A stretch of 64,000 nucleotides of DNA from Leptolyngbya sp. FACHB-60. Lineage in GTDB: Bacteria; Cyanobacteriota; Cyanobacteriia; Phormidesmidales; Phormidesmidaceae. Position numbers and translations under genes: made by a program. The first letter of the stretch is position 1. Every line of letters starts with the position of its first letter. Shown piece by piece: positions 44,586-54,205 of the stretch. Where the stretch lies: NCBI RefSeq assembly GCF_014695775.1, contig NZ_JACJOX010000077.1, forward strand, positions 17,198 through 81,197, given 5' to 3'. The notes below the pieces were generated by a model. It searched no databases. It was not told where the DNA came from and worked only from the letters and a program-made list of their open reading frames with translations.

Positions 44586-45069
44586 TATTTAAGGTTGTTG
44601 AAGAATATAGGAGCTAAGCTAGAAACAATCTGCTAAGCCTAATTTTTAATTTACTCAAGTTCGGTCTCAACTAAGACAACCGTTGTCTTGTGCCCTATAA
44701 GCCCAAATTCGAGCTCTTTTCCAATATTTACCTCAACGTGATAGGTCTACGTTCCCCCTCCTAATTAATAGCTTTTGATCCCATCTCCATCCTCGACAAA
44801 ATAAACTCGTTGCTTATGATAAAATTTGGGTGATCCCATTATAAAAATGCCCTACTTGATACTTTAAAAAACATATCTCTCGTTAATGGTTTATTGCTTA
44901 AAAGCATATTCAGACTCTGCCTGAATCTTTGAAGCCACAGCAACACTCACCTCTTTACAGAAAGACCTCTGCTTCTTCTCTCTGTACTGGGCTAGGGGGT
45001 CAACAGGTTAAAATAGTTACGGCAAGATTACGATATGCGTAACAACCTGAGTCCTGAATTCACAAGCTG
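44586..45069. other. Intergenic region upstream of ethylene-receptor-like kinase
   Basis: About 480 bases, AT-rich, without a gene, clear promoter or repeat that I could support. Confidence 0.3.
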
Positions 45070-47685
45070 ATGCTGAGCCTTAACCGAAATAATTTGAGCT
45101 ATGGTGCAGCCGCACTCATGTTCACTCTCACCTTTCTGATCGTTTTTTCAGACTGGTGGAGTCCGCTATTTGCAGCAAATGGGTTTATCCCTCATGGGCA
45201 TTGCTACCTGTGGAAGCCAGGGTTAGTTTGGCTACATTTACTCTCAGACTTATCGATTGGCTTAGCCTATGTGGCTATCTCAGGCACTCTTGCTTATCTG
45301 GTTTATAAGACCCGCCGAGAAATCCCATTTCACTGGATGTTTCTAGCATTTGGGTCCTTTATTGTGGCCTGTGGCAGCACGCACTTTATGGATGTCTGGA
45401 CGCTGTGGCACCCGACTTACTGGCTTTCTGGAGCCCTGAAGGTAGTAACGGCAATAGCCTCCGTAACCACCGCCATAATTCTGCCGTTTCTAGTGCCCCA
45501 GGCGCTGGCCTTGATCGAGTCAGCCAAACTTTCTGAGGAGCGGCGATCGCACCTCGAAGTAGCTAATAATCAGTTGGAGTCTCTCAATGAACAGCTCAAG
45601 GAAGTCGATCAACTCAAAACTCAGTTTTTTGCCAATGTCAGCCACGAACTGCGCACCCCCCTCGCTTTAATCTTGGGGCCAGTGGAGAAACTGTTGCACC
45701 AGGCCAATTTGAACCAGGAGCACCGTCTCGATCTTGAACTCGTTAACCGCAATGCCCGGCTGTTGCTTAAGCAGGTTAATGATCTTCTGGATGTCTCCAA
45801 ACTAGAGGCTGGTCGTATGGTACCGACTTACGAGCAGATCGATGTAGCGCAACTAGTGCGCTTAACGGCAGCCAACTTTGACGGCTTGGCTGAGGAAAAG
45901 CAGATTACTTTTACCACTGATGCCCCTGAGACTTTGCAAGCACAGGTCGATGGGGTCAAAGTACAGCGTATTCTGCTCAATTTAATTTCTAACGCGTTTA
46001 AATTTACTCCCAACGGCGGCACGGTGCATTGCCAGTTAACGACTGATCACGCTCAAGTCATGGCCAGCGACGGGAGCTTAGATGAGGGATTCACCCAAGG
46101 TGATCGCATTATTCTCTCAGTTCAGGATAGCGGTGCAGGCGTTCCAGCAGCGCTACGGGACACTATTTTTGAACGGTTTAGCCAAGGGGAGAGTGGCACT
46201 ACTAGGCGCTTTGGTGGCACGGGCTTGGGTTTAGCGATCGCCAAAGAATTTGCCGAACTCCAAGGTGGCACGATTGCAGTAGGCGATGCCCCCAGCGGCG
46301 GTGCCCAATTTACCGTTCAGCTACCGCTGCTGGCTCCTCACCCTAGCGTGGTGAGGGCGGCTGTACTTGATTGGGGGCAAGACGCAGAGCTTGCCGCTCT
46401 CATGGCCGAAGAGCTCCGCTCGATACCCCAGCCCGACGCTTTTGGGCCAGAGCATCCCTTGAGTGAGCCTCTGGTGCTCGTGGTAGAAGACAACCCAGAA
46501 ATGAATCGGTTCATCACGACTACGCTGGCCTCAGAGTATCGCATGGCTACCGCTGTCAACGGGCAAGACGGGCTGGAGCAGGCAATTGCCCTACGGCCCG
46601 ATCTAATTCTCAGCGATGTGATGATGCCATCTCTTGGCGGCGACCAGCTGCTACAGCAGTTGCGGACTTACCCGGAGCTCAATGCTACGCCCGTAGTCAT
46701 GCTGACGGCCAAAACCGACGATGAGCTACGCGTGCAGCTGCTGCGCCAAGGTGCCCAGGATTATCTAACGAAACCCTTTTCGGTGGAGGAGCTCAAAGCA
46801 CGGGTCGGTAATTTGACTGCCGTAAAGCGGGTACGTGACCGACTACAGCAGGAATTGGTCAGCCAAAGTCACGATCTAGAAGCCCTAGTAGACGAGGTCA
46901 GCCTGCGCCGGCGGGAGCTGCAAGTGGCCCTCAACGCCCTTCGACATCAGGCAGAGGAACTAGAGCAGGCCAATCGCTTAAAGGACGAGTTTTTAGCAAT
47001 CGTCTCCCACGAGCTCCGCACTCCATTAAATGCCATTTTGGGCTGGGCACAGGCGCTGCAAACGCGCGAGTTTGACGCCACCACCAAAGCTCTTGCCCTA
47101 CAGACCATTGAGAGCAATGCCCGTTTGCAAACTCAGCTAATCAATAACCTTTTAGATGTTTCCCGGCTGCTGCGGGGCAAGCTACTGCTTAAGCGGCAGG
47201 CTGTGGACTTGAAGCCAGTTATTGAGGCAGCAATTCAAGTGGCGCAACCCGATGCCCAAGCTAAGTCTATTCAGCTCAATGCTCATCTAGATGAAGCAGC
47301 AGGTGAAGTGTTGGGCGATCACGATCGCCTACAACAAATCATCGAAAATCTTCTTTCGAATGCGCTCAAATTCACGCCAGACGGCGGACAGGTAGAGATC
47401 CGCCTAGAGCAACAATTAAAGGGAGCAAAAATCACCGTCAGCGACACGGGTTCAGGAATTAAAGCTGATGTTATTCCTTACGTGTTTGACTATTTCCGTC
47501 AGGCCGATAGTTCAATTACTCGTTCGTTTGGAGGTTTGGGCTTGGGCCTGACCATTGTGCAACAACTGGTTGAGTTACACGATGGCAACATTGCAGTAGC
47601 AAGCCCAGGGGAAGGGTTAGGTACTACTTTTACCATCTGTTTACCGTTACTAGTAAATTCAACACCACCGTTGTATTTGCACTAA
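45070..47685 (+). CDS. Ethylene-receptor-like double histidine kinase (HK-REC-HK)
   Basis: 871 residues. The three N-terminal TM helices (about 20-140) match the ethylene-binding domain of plant ETR1 and cyanobacterial receptors. C101 and H105 in VACGSTHFMDVW correspond to the copper ligands C65/H69 of ETR1, and D60 and Y67 are spaced like ETR1 D25/Y32. Next come a coiled coil, HisKA-1 (VSHELRTPLALIL), HATPase-1, a receiver (VVEDNPEMNRF, LILSDVMMP, LTKPF), HisKA-2 (VSHELRTPLNAIL) and HATPase-2. Two complete kinase cores in one chain are unusual. Ethylene binding is inferred from the residues, not shown. Confidence 0.92.
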   Translation: MLSLNRNNLSYGAAALMFTLTFLIVFSDWWSPLFAANGFIPHGHCYLWKPGLVWLHLLSDLSIGLAYVAISGTLAYLVYKTRREIPFHWMFLAFGSFIVACGSTHFMDVWTLWHPTYWLSGALKVVTAIASVTTAIILPFLVPQALALIESAKLSEERRSHLEVANNQLESLNEQLKEVDQLKTQFFANVSHELRTPLALILGPVEKLLHQANLNQEHRLDLELVNRNARLLLKQVNDLLDVSKLEAGRMVPTYEQIDVAQLVRLTAANFDGLAEEKQITFTTDAPETLQAQVDGVKVQRILLNLISNAFKFTPNGGTVHCQLTTDHAQVMASDGSLDEGFTQGDRIILSVQDSGAGVPAALRDTIFERFSQGESGTTRRFGGTGLGLAIAKEFAELQGGTIAVGDAPSGGAQFTVQLPLLAPHPSVVRAAVLDWGQDAELAALMAEELRSIPQPDAFGPEHPLSEPLVLVVEDNPEMNRFITTTLASEYRMATAVNGQDGLEQAIALRPDLILSDVMMPSLGGDQLLQQLRTYPELNATPVVMLTAKTDDELRVQLLRQGAQDYLTKPFSVEELKARVGNLTAVKRVRDRLQQELVSQSHDLEALVDEVSLRRRELQVALNALRHQAEELEQANRLKDEFLAIVSHELRTPLNAILGWAQALQTREFDATTKALALQTIESNARLQTQLINNLLDVSRLLRGKLLLKRQAVDLKPVIEAAIQVAQPDAQAKSIQLNAHLDEAAGEVLGDHDRLQQIIENLLSNALKFTPDGGQVEIRLEQQLKGAKITVSDTGSGIKADVIPYVFDYFRQADSSITRSFGGLGLGLTIVQQLVELHDGNIAVASPGEGLGTTFTICLPLLVNSTPPLYLH

Positions 47686-48063
47686 TTGAACGTGCGTCGC
47701 TGACTGAGCGCGTAGAACTTCTACCACAGAGGTCACTGTCATAGTCAGTCTTTCCGCCTGCTTCGAAGCTATAGCGGTGGCCACTGCGCTTAGGACTCGA
47801 ATCACGACCACTAGCAAAAACTGGGGCAGCGCACTGGCGGATAGCCATCGCTTCAAAGGGTTATGCAAAATGTCCTAACCAATCTGGCGATGGCTATATT
47901 CCCTCTTTTGTTACTCCCGCCGGAGAATAGCTGAAATGGCGGAAATTTGTTCAGCATGGCTCGGGTAAATTGATGAAAACTGAGAGTAAACAACATAATC
48001 TTTATTCCCCTTCCAAAGTGATTAAAGAGGGATATTACCTTGCGTTGGTGCTAAAGGCCATGT
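47686..48063. other. Intergenic region with no supported gene
   Basis: About 380 bases between the ethylene-receptor-like kinase and the transposase fragment. No reading frame looked protein-like. Confidence 0.3.
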
Positions 48064-48192
48064 ATGACGCTCAGCGCGCAGGTTAAAATCGAGAAGCTGG
48101 ATCACTTGGGGTTAGTAGTGGCGTTAGTGGAGGAAATTGAGCTACTAGCGCGAGCCGAAGTGGCACCGCCTGTGGTGAGGCGCAATGTTTAG
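48064..48192 (+). pseudogene. N-terminal fragment of DUF4277 (IS1634-type) transposase
   Basis: A 42-residue frame with KIEKLDHLGLVVALVEEI, the N-terminal DUF4277 hallmark of IS1634-type transposases (LDHLGIVAG...). It stops at TAG 48190-48192 and the rest of the gene is absent. Its end touches the stop of the next kinase gene on the other strand. Confidence 0.7.
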
Positions 48193-48194
48193 AC

Positions 48195-51100
48195 TCAATT
48201 TGGCTTGAGCAGAGTTACAATCTCGCCGACAAATCGTTCTGGCTCCAATGGTTTCGTCAAATGGGTTTGAAAGCCAACTTTGAGGGCTCTTTTTTGGTCA
48301 ATTTCTGCGGCATAGGCCGTGAGTGCGATCGCAGGAACCATCCCTCCCTGAGCGGGTGGGCGGGAGCGAATCTGCTGCATCAGACTGTAGCCATCCATCT
48401 CTGGCATGCCAACATCACTGACAATGACATCTGGAATCAGCTGCTCCAAGGCTTGCAGCGCTTCTAAGCCAGAAGCCACCGCGGTCACCGTTGCCCCGTA
48501 TTGCTTTAGCAGAAAAGCCTGAAACTCGCGGGTATCCGTATCGTCATCGACGAGCAAGATTTGAACGTTGTCTAGGAGCATCTCTGAGTTGAGTTGGGGC
48601 TGGGTTGACTCAGAGAGAACGGGGATGGACTGCTTCAGGACCGGTAGCTGCACGATAAAGGTGGCACCTTGCTGCTCACCGCCGCTCTCTGCCGCCACTG
48701 TCCCGCCGTGAAGTTCCACAATTTGCCGCACGATGGCTAGACCTAAACCCAAACCGCCAAATCGACGGGTGGTGGAACCATCTTTTTGCCGAAAATACTC
48801 AAATACGTAAGGGATGAATTGAGCATCGATGCCAATGCCCGAATCTATCACCCGAATCTGCGCCAGTTGATCCACTTGTCTCAGTTCGACCGTCACTTGT
48901 CCGCCCTTGGGCGTGAATTTGACGGCATTGGTCAGCAGGTTCCAGACCACTTGCTGGAGCCTACCAGCATCGCCAAAGACGGGAGCAATTTGCGAATCGA
49001 GGTCAAGTGCAATCTCAATATTCTTGGCTTCTGCTGCCAGTCGCACGGTCTCGAGCGCCGCAGAAATCACAAACGTCAAACTGGTGGAAGTCGGATTTAA
49101 GGTCAGCTTGCCCTGCATGATGCGGGAGATGTCGAGCAAGTCTTCGATCAGTTGGGACTGCAATTTGGCATTACGCTCAATCGTCGCGAGTGCTTCCGCT
49201 TGGCGGGCTTGGTTGAATCTGCCGGTTTGCAGCAACTGGGTCCACCCTAAAATCGGGTTCAGGGGCGACCGCAACTCATGAGACAGCACTGCCAAAAACT
49301 CGTCTTTGATCCGGTTGGCGCGTTCTGCTTCTTCTCGCGCCGCTTGCTCTCGCTTTAGCAGTTGCTCTCGTTCCAATTCAGATTGCTTTTGCTTGGTAAC
49401 GTCGCGTGAGATTGATAACAGTTGTGTAACCCTGCCGGATGCATCTCGGATGGGGGTGACGATGACATCCCACCACTTCAAGTTGCCCTTTGCCGTGGGG
49501 CAGTAGCCTTGAAGTTGACCGGCATTGCCCGCTTGGGCGGCTGCAAGCGCTGCCAAAGCATTTTGGCGGTCTTCGTCTTGCCAGAAATCGAGCCATTGGG
49601 CGTTCAAAACAGAGGCCGGATCGTCGATTTCTAAGAGATTCAAGCCGCCTGCATTCAGGTAAAGGAGTCGTCCCTCTAACGTTAAAACTTTGATGCAGTC
49701 TTGACTGCTCTCTAAAATGCGTCGCTTCAGTTCTTCACTCTCTTGTAGGTTGGCTTCTGCCTGTTTACGATCGGTAATATCAGTGTTCGTGCCAAACCAG
49801 CGTAAAATTTGTCCTTGCTCATCTCGGATCGGAATGGCACGAGACAAAAACCAACGATAGGTTCCGTCTCGGCTTCGGAGCGGAAAGGTGTCTTCCCATT
49901 GCTCACCCGTTTCAAGACAGTAGCGGAAATGCTCAACCACACGATCGACATGATCCAGATGATGCACCTGTTGCCAGCCCCAACCCTGCATCTCCTCTAA
50001 GGTCGTTCCCGTGTAGTCAAACCAGCGCTGGTTGTACCAGAAGATCCAACCAGCCTCGTCTGCCATCCATGCGAGTTGAGACATATTATCTGCCAGGGTG
50101 CGGAAACGCTCCTCGTTTTCCCGCAGAGCAATCTCCATCCGTTTGCGTTCGCTGGTGTCGCGAGATGAACCGACAACGGATTCCACGGTGCCATCGACGG
50201 CAAACACTGGGCTAAGAACATATTCAAAGTAGCCCTCGATTCCGGCTGGATTGGTGTAGGCAGTTTCGTTTCTAACGCTCTCTCCGGTCTCAAAGACCCG
50301 TCGCATATCGCCTAGCACTTGCTGCTCAACGGCTGCGGGATAATTGAGGTCAGCCATCGTCTTGCCAATCGCTTCTGCTGCGGTGATGCCCCACAAGTCG
50401 AGCACCACTTGATTGACGTAAATAAACCTCCCATCTCGGTCAAAGCTAAATATCAATTCAGTGAGGGTCGAAAGCGTTGCATTGAACTTTCGCACTTGAC
50501 GTTCGAGTTCGGCAGAGGTTTGTTGCAGCGCGTTTTCCGCTTGTTTGCGTTCGCTGATGTCGGTAACCACGAGCGCTACCTGACGCATTGCGGCATCACC
50601 GACCCGCGACACCAAAACGTCAAACCAGCGATCGAGCGCGTCCGAGCGCTCTTCAGTGCGGATAGACTCACCGGTGTGAATGACTTGGGCGTAAAGGTCA
50701 TTCCAATACTGTTCCACTCCCGGTACGAGTTCACTTGCCCTTTTGCCTTCTGGGTTGGCAATACCGGACTGTCGCTTGAATACTCGATTGGCTTGCAAAA
50801 TGCGGTGATCAAACGGCTGGCCATCGGCATCGAAGAGCACTTCAATCGTGCAAAAGCCTTCATCAATCGACTCGAACAACAGACGATATTTCGCTTCGGA
50901 TTCGCGCAGCGCGGCTTCAGCGCGGGCACGCTCGACCGTGGCCCAGGTCTGTTCTGCTGTCTCTTCGACCCATCTCACCTCGAGCTCTGTCCATTCACGT
51001 GGGGTTGCCTGATGAACCGCCAGCAGCGCCACAAATTGATAATTTTTGATCAGGGGGACAGTGAGATGGGCCGCAATATTGATCGCCCGATACATGGCCT

Positions 51101-51659
51101 TTTCGCGGTCTGTATATTTGAGGCTGTTCGCTACATCAGGAACGATCGCCGTTTGCCCCGCTCGATGGTCATCGGTCAAGTTGCGGCCAAAGTCTTCTAG
51201 ACGATATTGCCCGCTCAACTCAGCAACACCGTTTGTATAGTTCGTATGGGCGATCACGTCCTTTCCGCCCGGCAATACTTCAGCGTAGATGACGCGGCTG
51301 GCTCCTAAATGTTCGCCCAGCATCCGGGCAGCGGTAGCTTGGATCTCATTGGCATCGGTCAGCAGACGCAGCGCATCGGCAAGGGTGACCCGGAACGCAT
51401 CGGCTTGGGCCGCTTGGCGTGAGGTGGCTGTTTGGGTGCAATTTTGCGTTGGTACCGATGCTGGCTGCATCGGTTCGGGTCTTTGAGATCGATTCAGTTC
51501 AGCCAACCAGCTTTGTGCTGCTGTTTTCAAACCCTCTGGCCAAGTTTCGACTGCCCCTAGGGGAGTTTGAGACCAGTCGTGCGAGCGCAGGAGTGTTTCT
51601 ATCTCACCATCACCTCCAAAGGGCTTGTCGGGCATCTCCTGGTGTTGCTCTACCCTCAT
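48195..51659 (-). CDS. GAF/multi-PAS hybrid histidine kinase (1,154 aa)
   Basis: The N-terminus has the LRSHDWSQTPLGAVETWPE motif common in bacterial multi-PAS kinases. It is followed by GAF (about 80-235), four PAS domains (240-365, 385-505, 510-635, 640-755), HisKA (VLSHELRSPLNPILG), HATPase (NAVKFTPKGG, GGLGLGLAIV) and a C-terminal receiver (LLVDDDTDTR, DVIVSDVGMPEMDG, TKPLEP). The start overlaps the stop of the XRE regulator by four bases (ATGA). It is a phosphorelay input without an output domain of its own. Confidence 0.92.
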   Translation of the reverse strand: MRVEQHQEMPDKPFGGDGEIETLLRSHDWSQTPLGAVETWPEGLKTAAQSWLAELNRSQRPEPMQPASVPTQNCTQTATSRQAAQADAFRVTLADALRLLTDANEIQATAARMLGEHLGASRVIYAEVLPGGKDVIAHTNYTNGVAELSGQYRLEDFGRNLTDDHRAGQTAIVPDVANSLKYTDREKAMYRAINIAAHLTVPLIKNYQFVALLAVHQATPREWTELEVRWVEETAEQTWATVERARAEAALRESEAKYRLLFESIDEGFCTIEVLFDADGQPFDHRILQANRVFKRQSGIANPEGKRASELVPGVEQYWNDLYAQVIHTGESIRTEERSDALDRWFDVLVSRVGDAAMRQVALVVTDISERKQAENALQQTSAELERQVRKFNATLSTLTELIFSFDRDGRFIYVNQVVLDLWGITAAEAIGKTMADLNYPAAVEQQVLGDMRRVFETGESVRNETAYTNPAGIEGYFEYVLSPVFAVDGTVESVVGSSRDTSERKRMEIALRENEERFRTLADNMSQLAWMADEAGWIFWYNQRWFDYTGTTLEEMQGWGWQQVHHLDHVDRVVEHFRYCLETGEQWEDTFPLRSRDGTYRWFLSRAIPIRDEQGQILRWFGTNTDITDRKQAEANLQESEELKRRILESSQDCIKVLTLEGRLLYLNAGGLNLLEIDDPASVLNAQWLDFWQDEDRQNALAALAAAQAGNAGQLQGYCPTAKGNLKWWDVIVTPIRDASGRVTQLLSISRDVTKQKQSELEREQLLKREQAAREEAERANRIKDEFLAVLSHELRSPLNPILGWTQLLQTGRFNQARQAEALATIERNAKLQSQLIEDLLDISRIMQGKLTLNPTSTSLTFVISAALETVRLAAEAKNIEIALDLDSQIAPVFGDAGRLQQVVWNLLTNAVKFTPKGGQVTVELRQVDQLAQIRVIDSGIGIDAQFIPYVFEYFRQKDGSTTRRFGGLGLGLAIVRQIVELHGGTVAAESGGEQQGATFIVQLPVLKQSIPVLSESTQPQLNSEMLLDNVQILLVDDDTDTREFQAFLLKQYGATVTAVASGLEALQALEQLIPDVIVSDVGMPEMDGYSLMQQIRSRPPAQGGMVPAIALTAYAAEIDQKRALKVGFQTHLTKPLEPERFVGEIVTLLKPN

Positions 51660-51955
51660 GCTTTTAGCTTCCTTGAGTGCAGGTATTTTCCTTGGATGGC
51701 CTGACTGCGTTTCCGTAAAGCGCCATCAGGTGACTCCGCCAACTGGTTCAGCAAGGTTTCAATTTGTCTGAGTGCTAGGGGAGAAGGGGTGACGTGTCCG
51801 TTTTCCCAACGATTAATGGTGGGAAAGGAGACTCCAAGCTGAGCTGCAAACTTCTCCTGGGTCAGTGTTAAGGTTTGCCGAAGCTCTCGAATCAGTTGAC
51901 CAATGGCGGGCTGTTTGATCCCTAAGCAGTTCCAATGAAAAGCTACAACACCCAC
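51656..51955 (-). CDS. XRE-family helix-turn-helix regulator coupled to kinase
   Basis: The 99-residue product has an XRE helix-turn-helix at about residues 18-65 (LIRELRQTLTLTQEKFAAQLGVSFPTINRWENG). It overlaps the kinase start (ATGA), so the two form an operon. In similar cyanobacterial loci, short XRE proteins precede a multi-PAS kinase. It could control the operon or receive signals from the kinase. Confidence 0.88.
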   Translation of the reverse strand: MGVVAFHWNCLGIKQPAIGQLIRELRQTLTLTQEKFAAQLGVSFPTINRWENGHVTPSPLALRQIETLLNQLAESPDGALRKRSQAIQGKYLHSRKLKA

Positions 51956-52180
51956 ACTTTATAAAGTCCTTTACTGTTGTCAGCCTAATCAGTCTTAGAA
52001 GAAATCTATCCTTAGATAGAGGCGGCTAAACACCTTTCAGCATTTAGCCACCAGAAAATCGCTGAATAGATTTTTGAAGTCTGTCACATCTCAAAACAGC
52101 TGAATCGTTACTGATATGGAACAAACGCTAGCTTCGCAGAAGCGACGCAAATACGACTTTTTCCTTATGCTTATAGATCC

Positions 52181-52195
52181 GTTTACATGCGTTTA
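52181..52195. repeat. Second copy of the 4868 palindrome half
   Basis: GTTTACATGCGTTTA repeats the palindrome at 4868-4883 with one change, right after the stop of the 112-residue gene on the minus strand. In minus orientation it reads two GTAAAC-type words in direct repeat. Confidence 0.4.
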
Positions 52196-52531
52196 CCCCA
52201 ATGCCTCAGCGATAGCCCCGCCTAGCTCAGCAAGTATGCGCTCCCGCGCAAAGTCAGCCGCAGCCCTGGCTGACTCAGCAAGAATGGTGTCTGTGTTTGG
52301 GGTGAGCTTAAACGCTGAACCCAAGTAGCCAAGCGACTTACAGTAAAAGTCACCGAGATTGGTCGCGGCCAATCGCTTATTGGTTTGATAGTCCTCACGC
52401 TGGAAGGCCTCTAAGGCTTCACGATGGAGAGCAGTCTTTGGCTCACCGAGTGTCGAGAGAATAGCATCAACGGCAAGCTGTACACGCTCGGAAGTTAAGG
52501 TAGCGGGAGATGGGGCTGTAGATGATTGCAT
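52193..52531 (-). CDS. Hypothetical plasmid protein (112 aa)
   Basis: A helical, alanine-rich protein. GAGG precedes ATG 52531 at good spacing. It lies in tandem with the 168-residue gene, 34 bases downstream of it. No family was recognised. Confidence 0.7.
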   Translation of the reverse strand: MQSSTAPSPATLTSERVQLAVDAILSTLGEPKTALHREALEAFQREDYQTNKRLAATNLGDFYCKSLGYLGSAFKLTPNTDTILAESARAAADFARERILAELGGAIAEALG

Positions 52532-52565
52532 GTGGGATAGCCTCTAACAACAACGAAATAGACAT

Positions 52566-53072
52566 TCAACGAAAAGAACAGTTCGTATCTCGCTCAATTT
52601 GGGGGAGGTAGTTTTTCTCCCAGTACGCCTCAAAATGCTGCTCAATAATTCGGCTTACTAGCTGCACCATGGGGCCGGTGTCTACAATACGTGCCACCTT
52701 CAAGAGCACAGCGTTGTAGTTACTGATAGTGATGACGTTGTAGGTTCGCTGAATAGCGGTGCCGGATGGATTAAACGGCACCGGATCTAGCGGCGTCACC
52801 CCAAACCCAGGCCGTCCTAAGGTATACCGCTGAAGATCCTCCTCAGAGCCATCCCGCAGAATGCGGTAGTAATCGGCTTCATCCATCTCCCGCGCCGCAG
52901 CATCGGCGATGGCCGCCTCTTGATAAAAGCCGTGGTGCTTGTGAAAGAACGCATGGAGACACTGCTGTACGAGTGACTTCCTTGCCCACCCTAACTGATC
53001 GCAGGCAAGGTCAAACCGCTCCCAGGTTGTAGAGCTTGCGTAGATGTAGTTAAGCCGAACTTGGCGAGCCAT
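52566..53072 (-). CDS. Hypothetical plasmid protein (168 aa)
   Basis: Starts MARQVRLNYIYASSTTWERF; soluble, aromatic-rich, with a GRPGFGVTPLDPVPF stretch. ATG 53072 is preferred over an upstream extension to 53174 that has no good site. The divergent operator-like repeat at 53248 may serve both this and the MerR-like gene. No family was recognised. Confidence 0.65.
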   Translation of the reverse strand: MARQVRLNYIYASSTTWERFDLACDQLGWARKSLVQQCLHAFFHKHHGFYQEAAIADAAAREMDEADYYRILRDGSEEDLQRYTLGRPGFGVTPLDPVPFNPSGTAIQRTYNVITISNYNAVLLKVARIVDTGPMVQLVSRIIEQHFEAYWEKNYLPQIERDTNCSFR

Positions 53073-53247
53073 GCATGAATCAATGAAGGAGAAACAGACA
53101 GATTTTCGGTGTACGAGCGGGAATATCGGTACAAATTGTGCCATAGAAGCACCACTGGTTCTTTCCCTACACAAAAAATCAACATACTGAATTTATTATT
53201 CAGTTAAATCCATTCAGAACAACTTGTGCTATTGTGGAACGTATCAG

Positions 53248-53284
53248 CCGGTTCCATAGAACCGTCGCGGAACCACAGAACCGG
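53248..53284. promoter_or_regulatory. Nested GGTTC/GAACC inverted repeats at divergent promoter
   Basis: CCGGTTC at 53248-53254 and GAACCGG at 53278-53284 are outer arms; inside, a GGTTCcataGAACC-type palindrome and another GGAACC word lie between. The site is between the divergent genes 53072 (minus) and 53350 (plus). The latter encodes a MerR-like protein, which typically binds such inverted repeats, so it is a good operator candidate. Confidence 0.55.
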
Positions 53285-53349
53285 CCTTCCCATAAGACGC
53301 GCACGCTCTTTTCAATCGACAGAGTCTCTTCTGCCTCAAGGAGAAGGAG

Positions 53350-53643
53350 ATGACGAAGGCGACAACGACAGCCTCCTCCCTCACCACAGCCCCTACCTAT
53401 TCGTACAAGGAGCTTATCCGCACCCTTTCAAAGCGGCTTCGCCGCCGCATCACCAAAAGTACGCTCAGTCGGTGGATGGCGCTCGCGCTTATTCCACCGA
53501 ACCCCACCGGAAAACCCCGGAAGTACTCAGAACGCGACGTCCTAAAAATTTGGTTCATCGCTCGTGCGATCGAACAAGAACGTAACGCTACCCTCGCCCA
53601 AGAACGCCTCATAGACTTTCTGGAGAATTACCCATGCCTCTAA
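53350..53643 (+). CDS. MerR-like helix-turn-helix protein
   Basis: The 97-residue product has a winged-helix-like segment of MerR type: ELIRTLSKRLRRRITKSTLSRWMALALIPP, then GKPRKYSERDVLKIWFIARAIEQE. Two AAGGAG words precede ATG 53350; the upstream one has the right spacing. It overlaps the next gene by 10 bases. It is likely the operon's own regulator acting at the repeats at 53248-53284. Confidence 0.78.
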   Translation: MTKATTTASSLTTAPTYSYKELIRTLSKRLRRRITKSTLSRWMALALIPPNPTGKPRKYSERDVLKIWFIARAIEQERNATLAQERLIDFLENYPCL

Positions 53644-54107
53644 CTACACAAGAAAAAGAACTATTAAACGCCCAGCACAATAAGACCACTCAATCCAAAG
53701 GAGGGAAGGGGTTTAGTACCCCTAACGCTGCTGTAACAGATGACTCAGAAAGCGATTCCCTTATGACCGCCCTTTCTGCTCACAAAGATTTTGAGCACAT
53801 TGCCCAGGCCCTGATGCGCTCAAGTGACGATCGGTTAAATGCCTTCGCAGGAGCGGTGGTGGAGAACCGCAAACACCAAGTAGTTAGGTTCTGCGATTTT
53901 CTGGAGAAGGCCGAAGTAGGGCAACTTGACCTAGCCCTTATCGGAGCTGAACTCAAACGCCGGAAAGAGCGGAAAGCAAAAGAGCCTGCCCCTCCTGGAG
54001 CATTTGATATGAACTCACCCGGGTTTGGCATCAACCTTGATGATGTCATCGACTGCACCGCTCTCATCACAGGCTTTTCAACCGCAAAAGCCATCGCTGG
54101 AGTGTGA
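53634..54107 (+). CDS. Hypothetical protein in MerR-like operon (157 aa)
   Basis: A soluble, charged protein with a lysine-rich stretch (ELKRRKERKAKEPAPPG) and a C-terminal FSTAKAIAGV. The start overlaps the regulator's end. No family was recognised; likely co-regulated. Confidence 0.7.
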   Translation: MPLTTQEKELLNAQHNKTTQSKGGKGFSTPNAAVTDDSESDSLMTALSAHKDFEHIAQALMRSSDDRLNAFAGAVVENRKHQVVRFCDFLEKAEVGQLDLALIGAELKRRKERKAKEPAPPGAFDMNSPGFGINLDDVIDCTALITGFSTAKAIAGV

Positions 54108-54181
54108 CAAACACGCACGCACACCTTAAAAACTACTACTGCTGCTAGTTAATTGTCCCTGCGCCCCTTAAAGAAAGTCAT

Positions 54182-54199
54182 GCATCGCAGGATGCTTTT
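54182..54199 (+). terminator. Short terminator-like hairpin
   Basis: GCATC, a GCAG loop and GATGC followed by TTTT, between the regulator operon and the membrane-protein operon. The stem is only 5 bp, so it is at best a weak terminator. Confidence 0.35.
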
Positions 54200-54205
54200 G
54201 CCACC

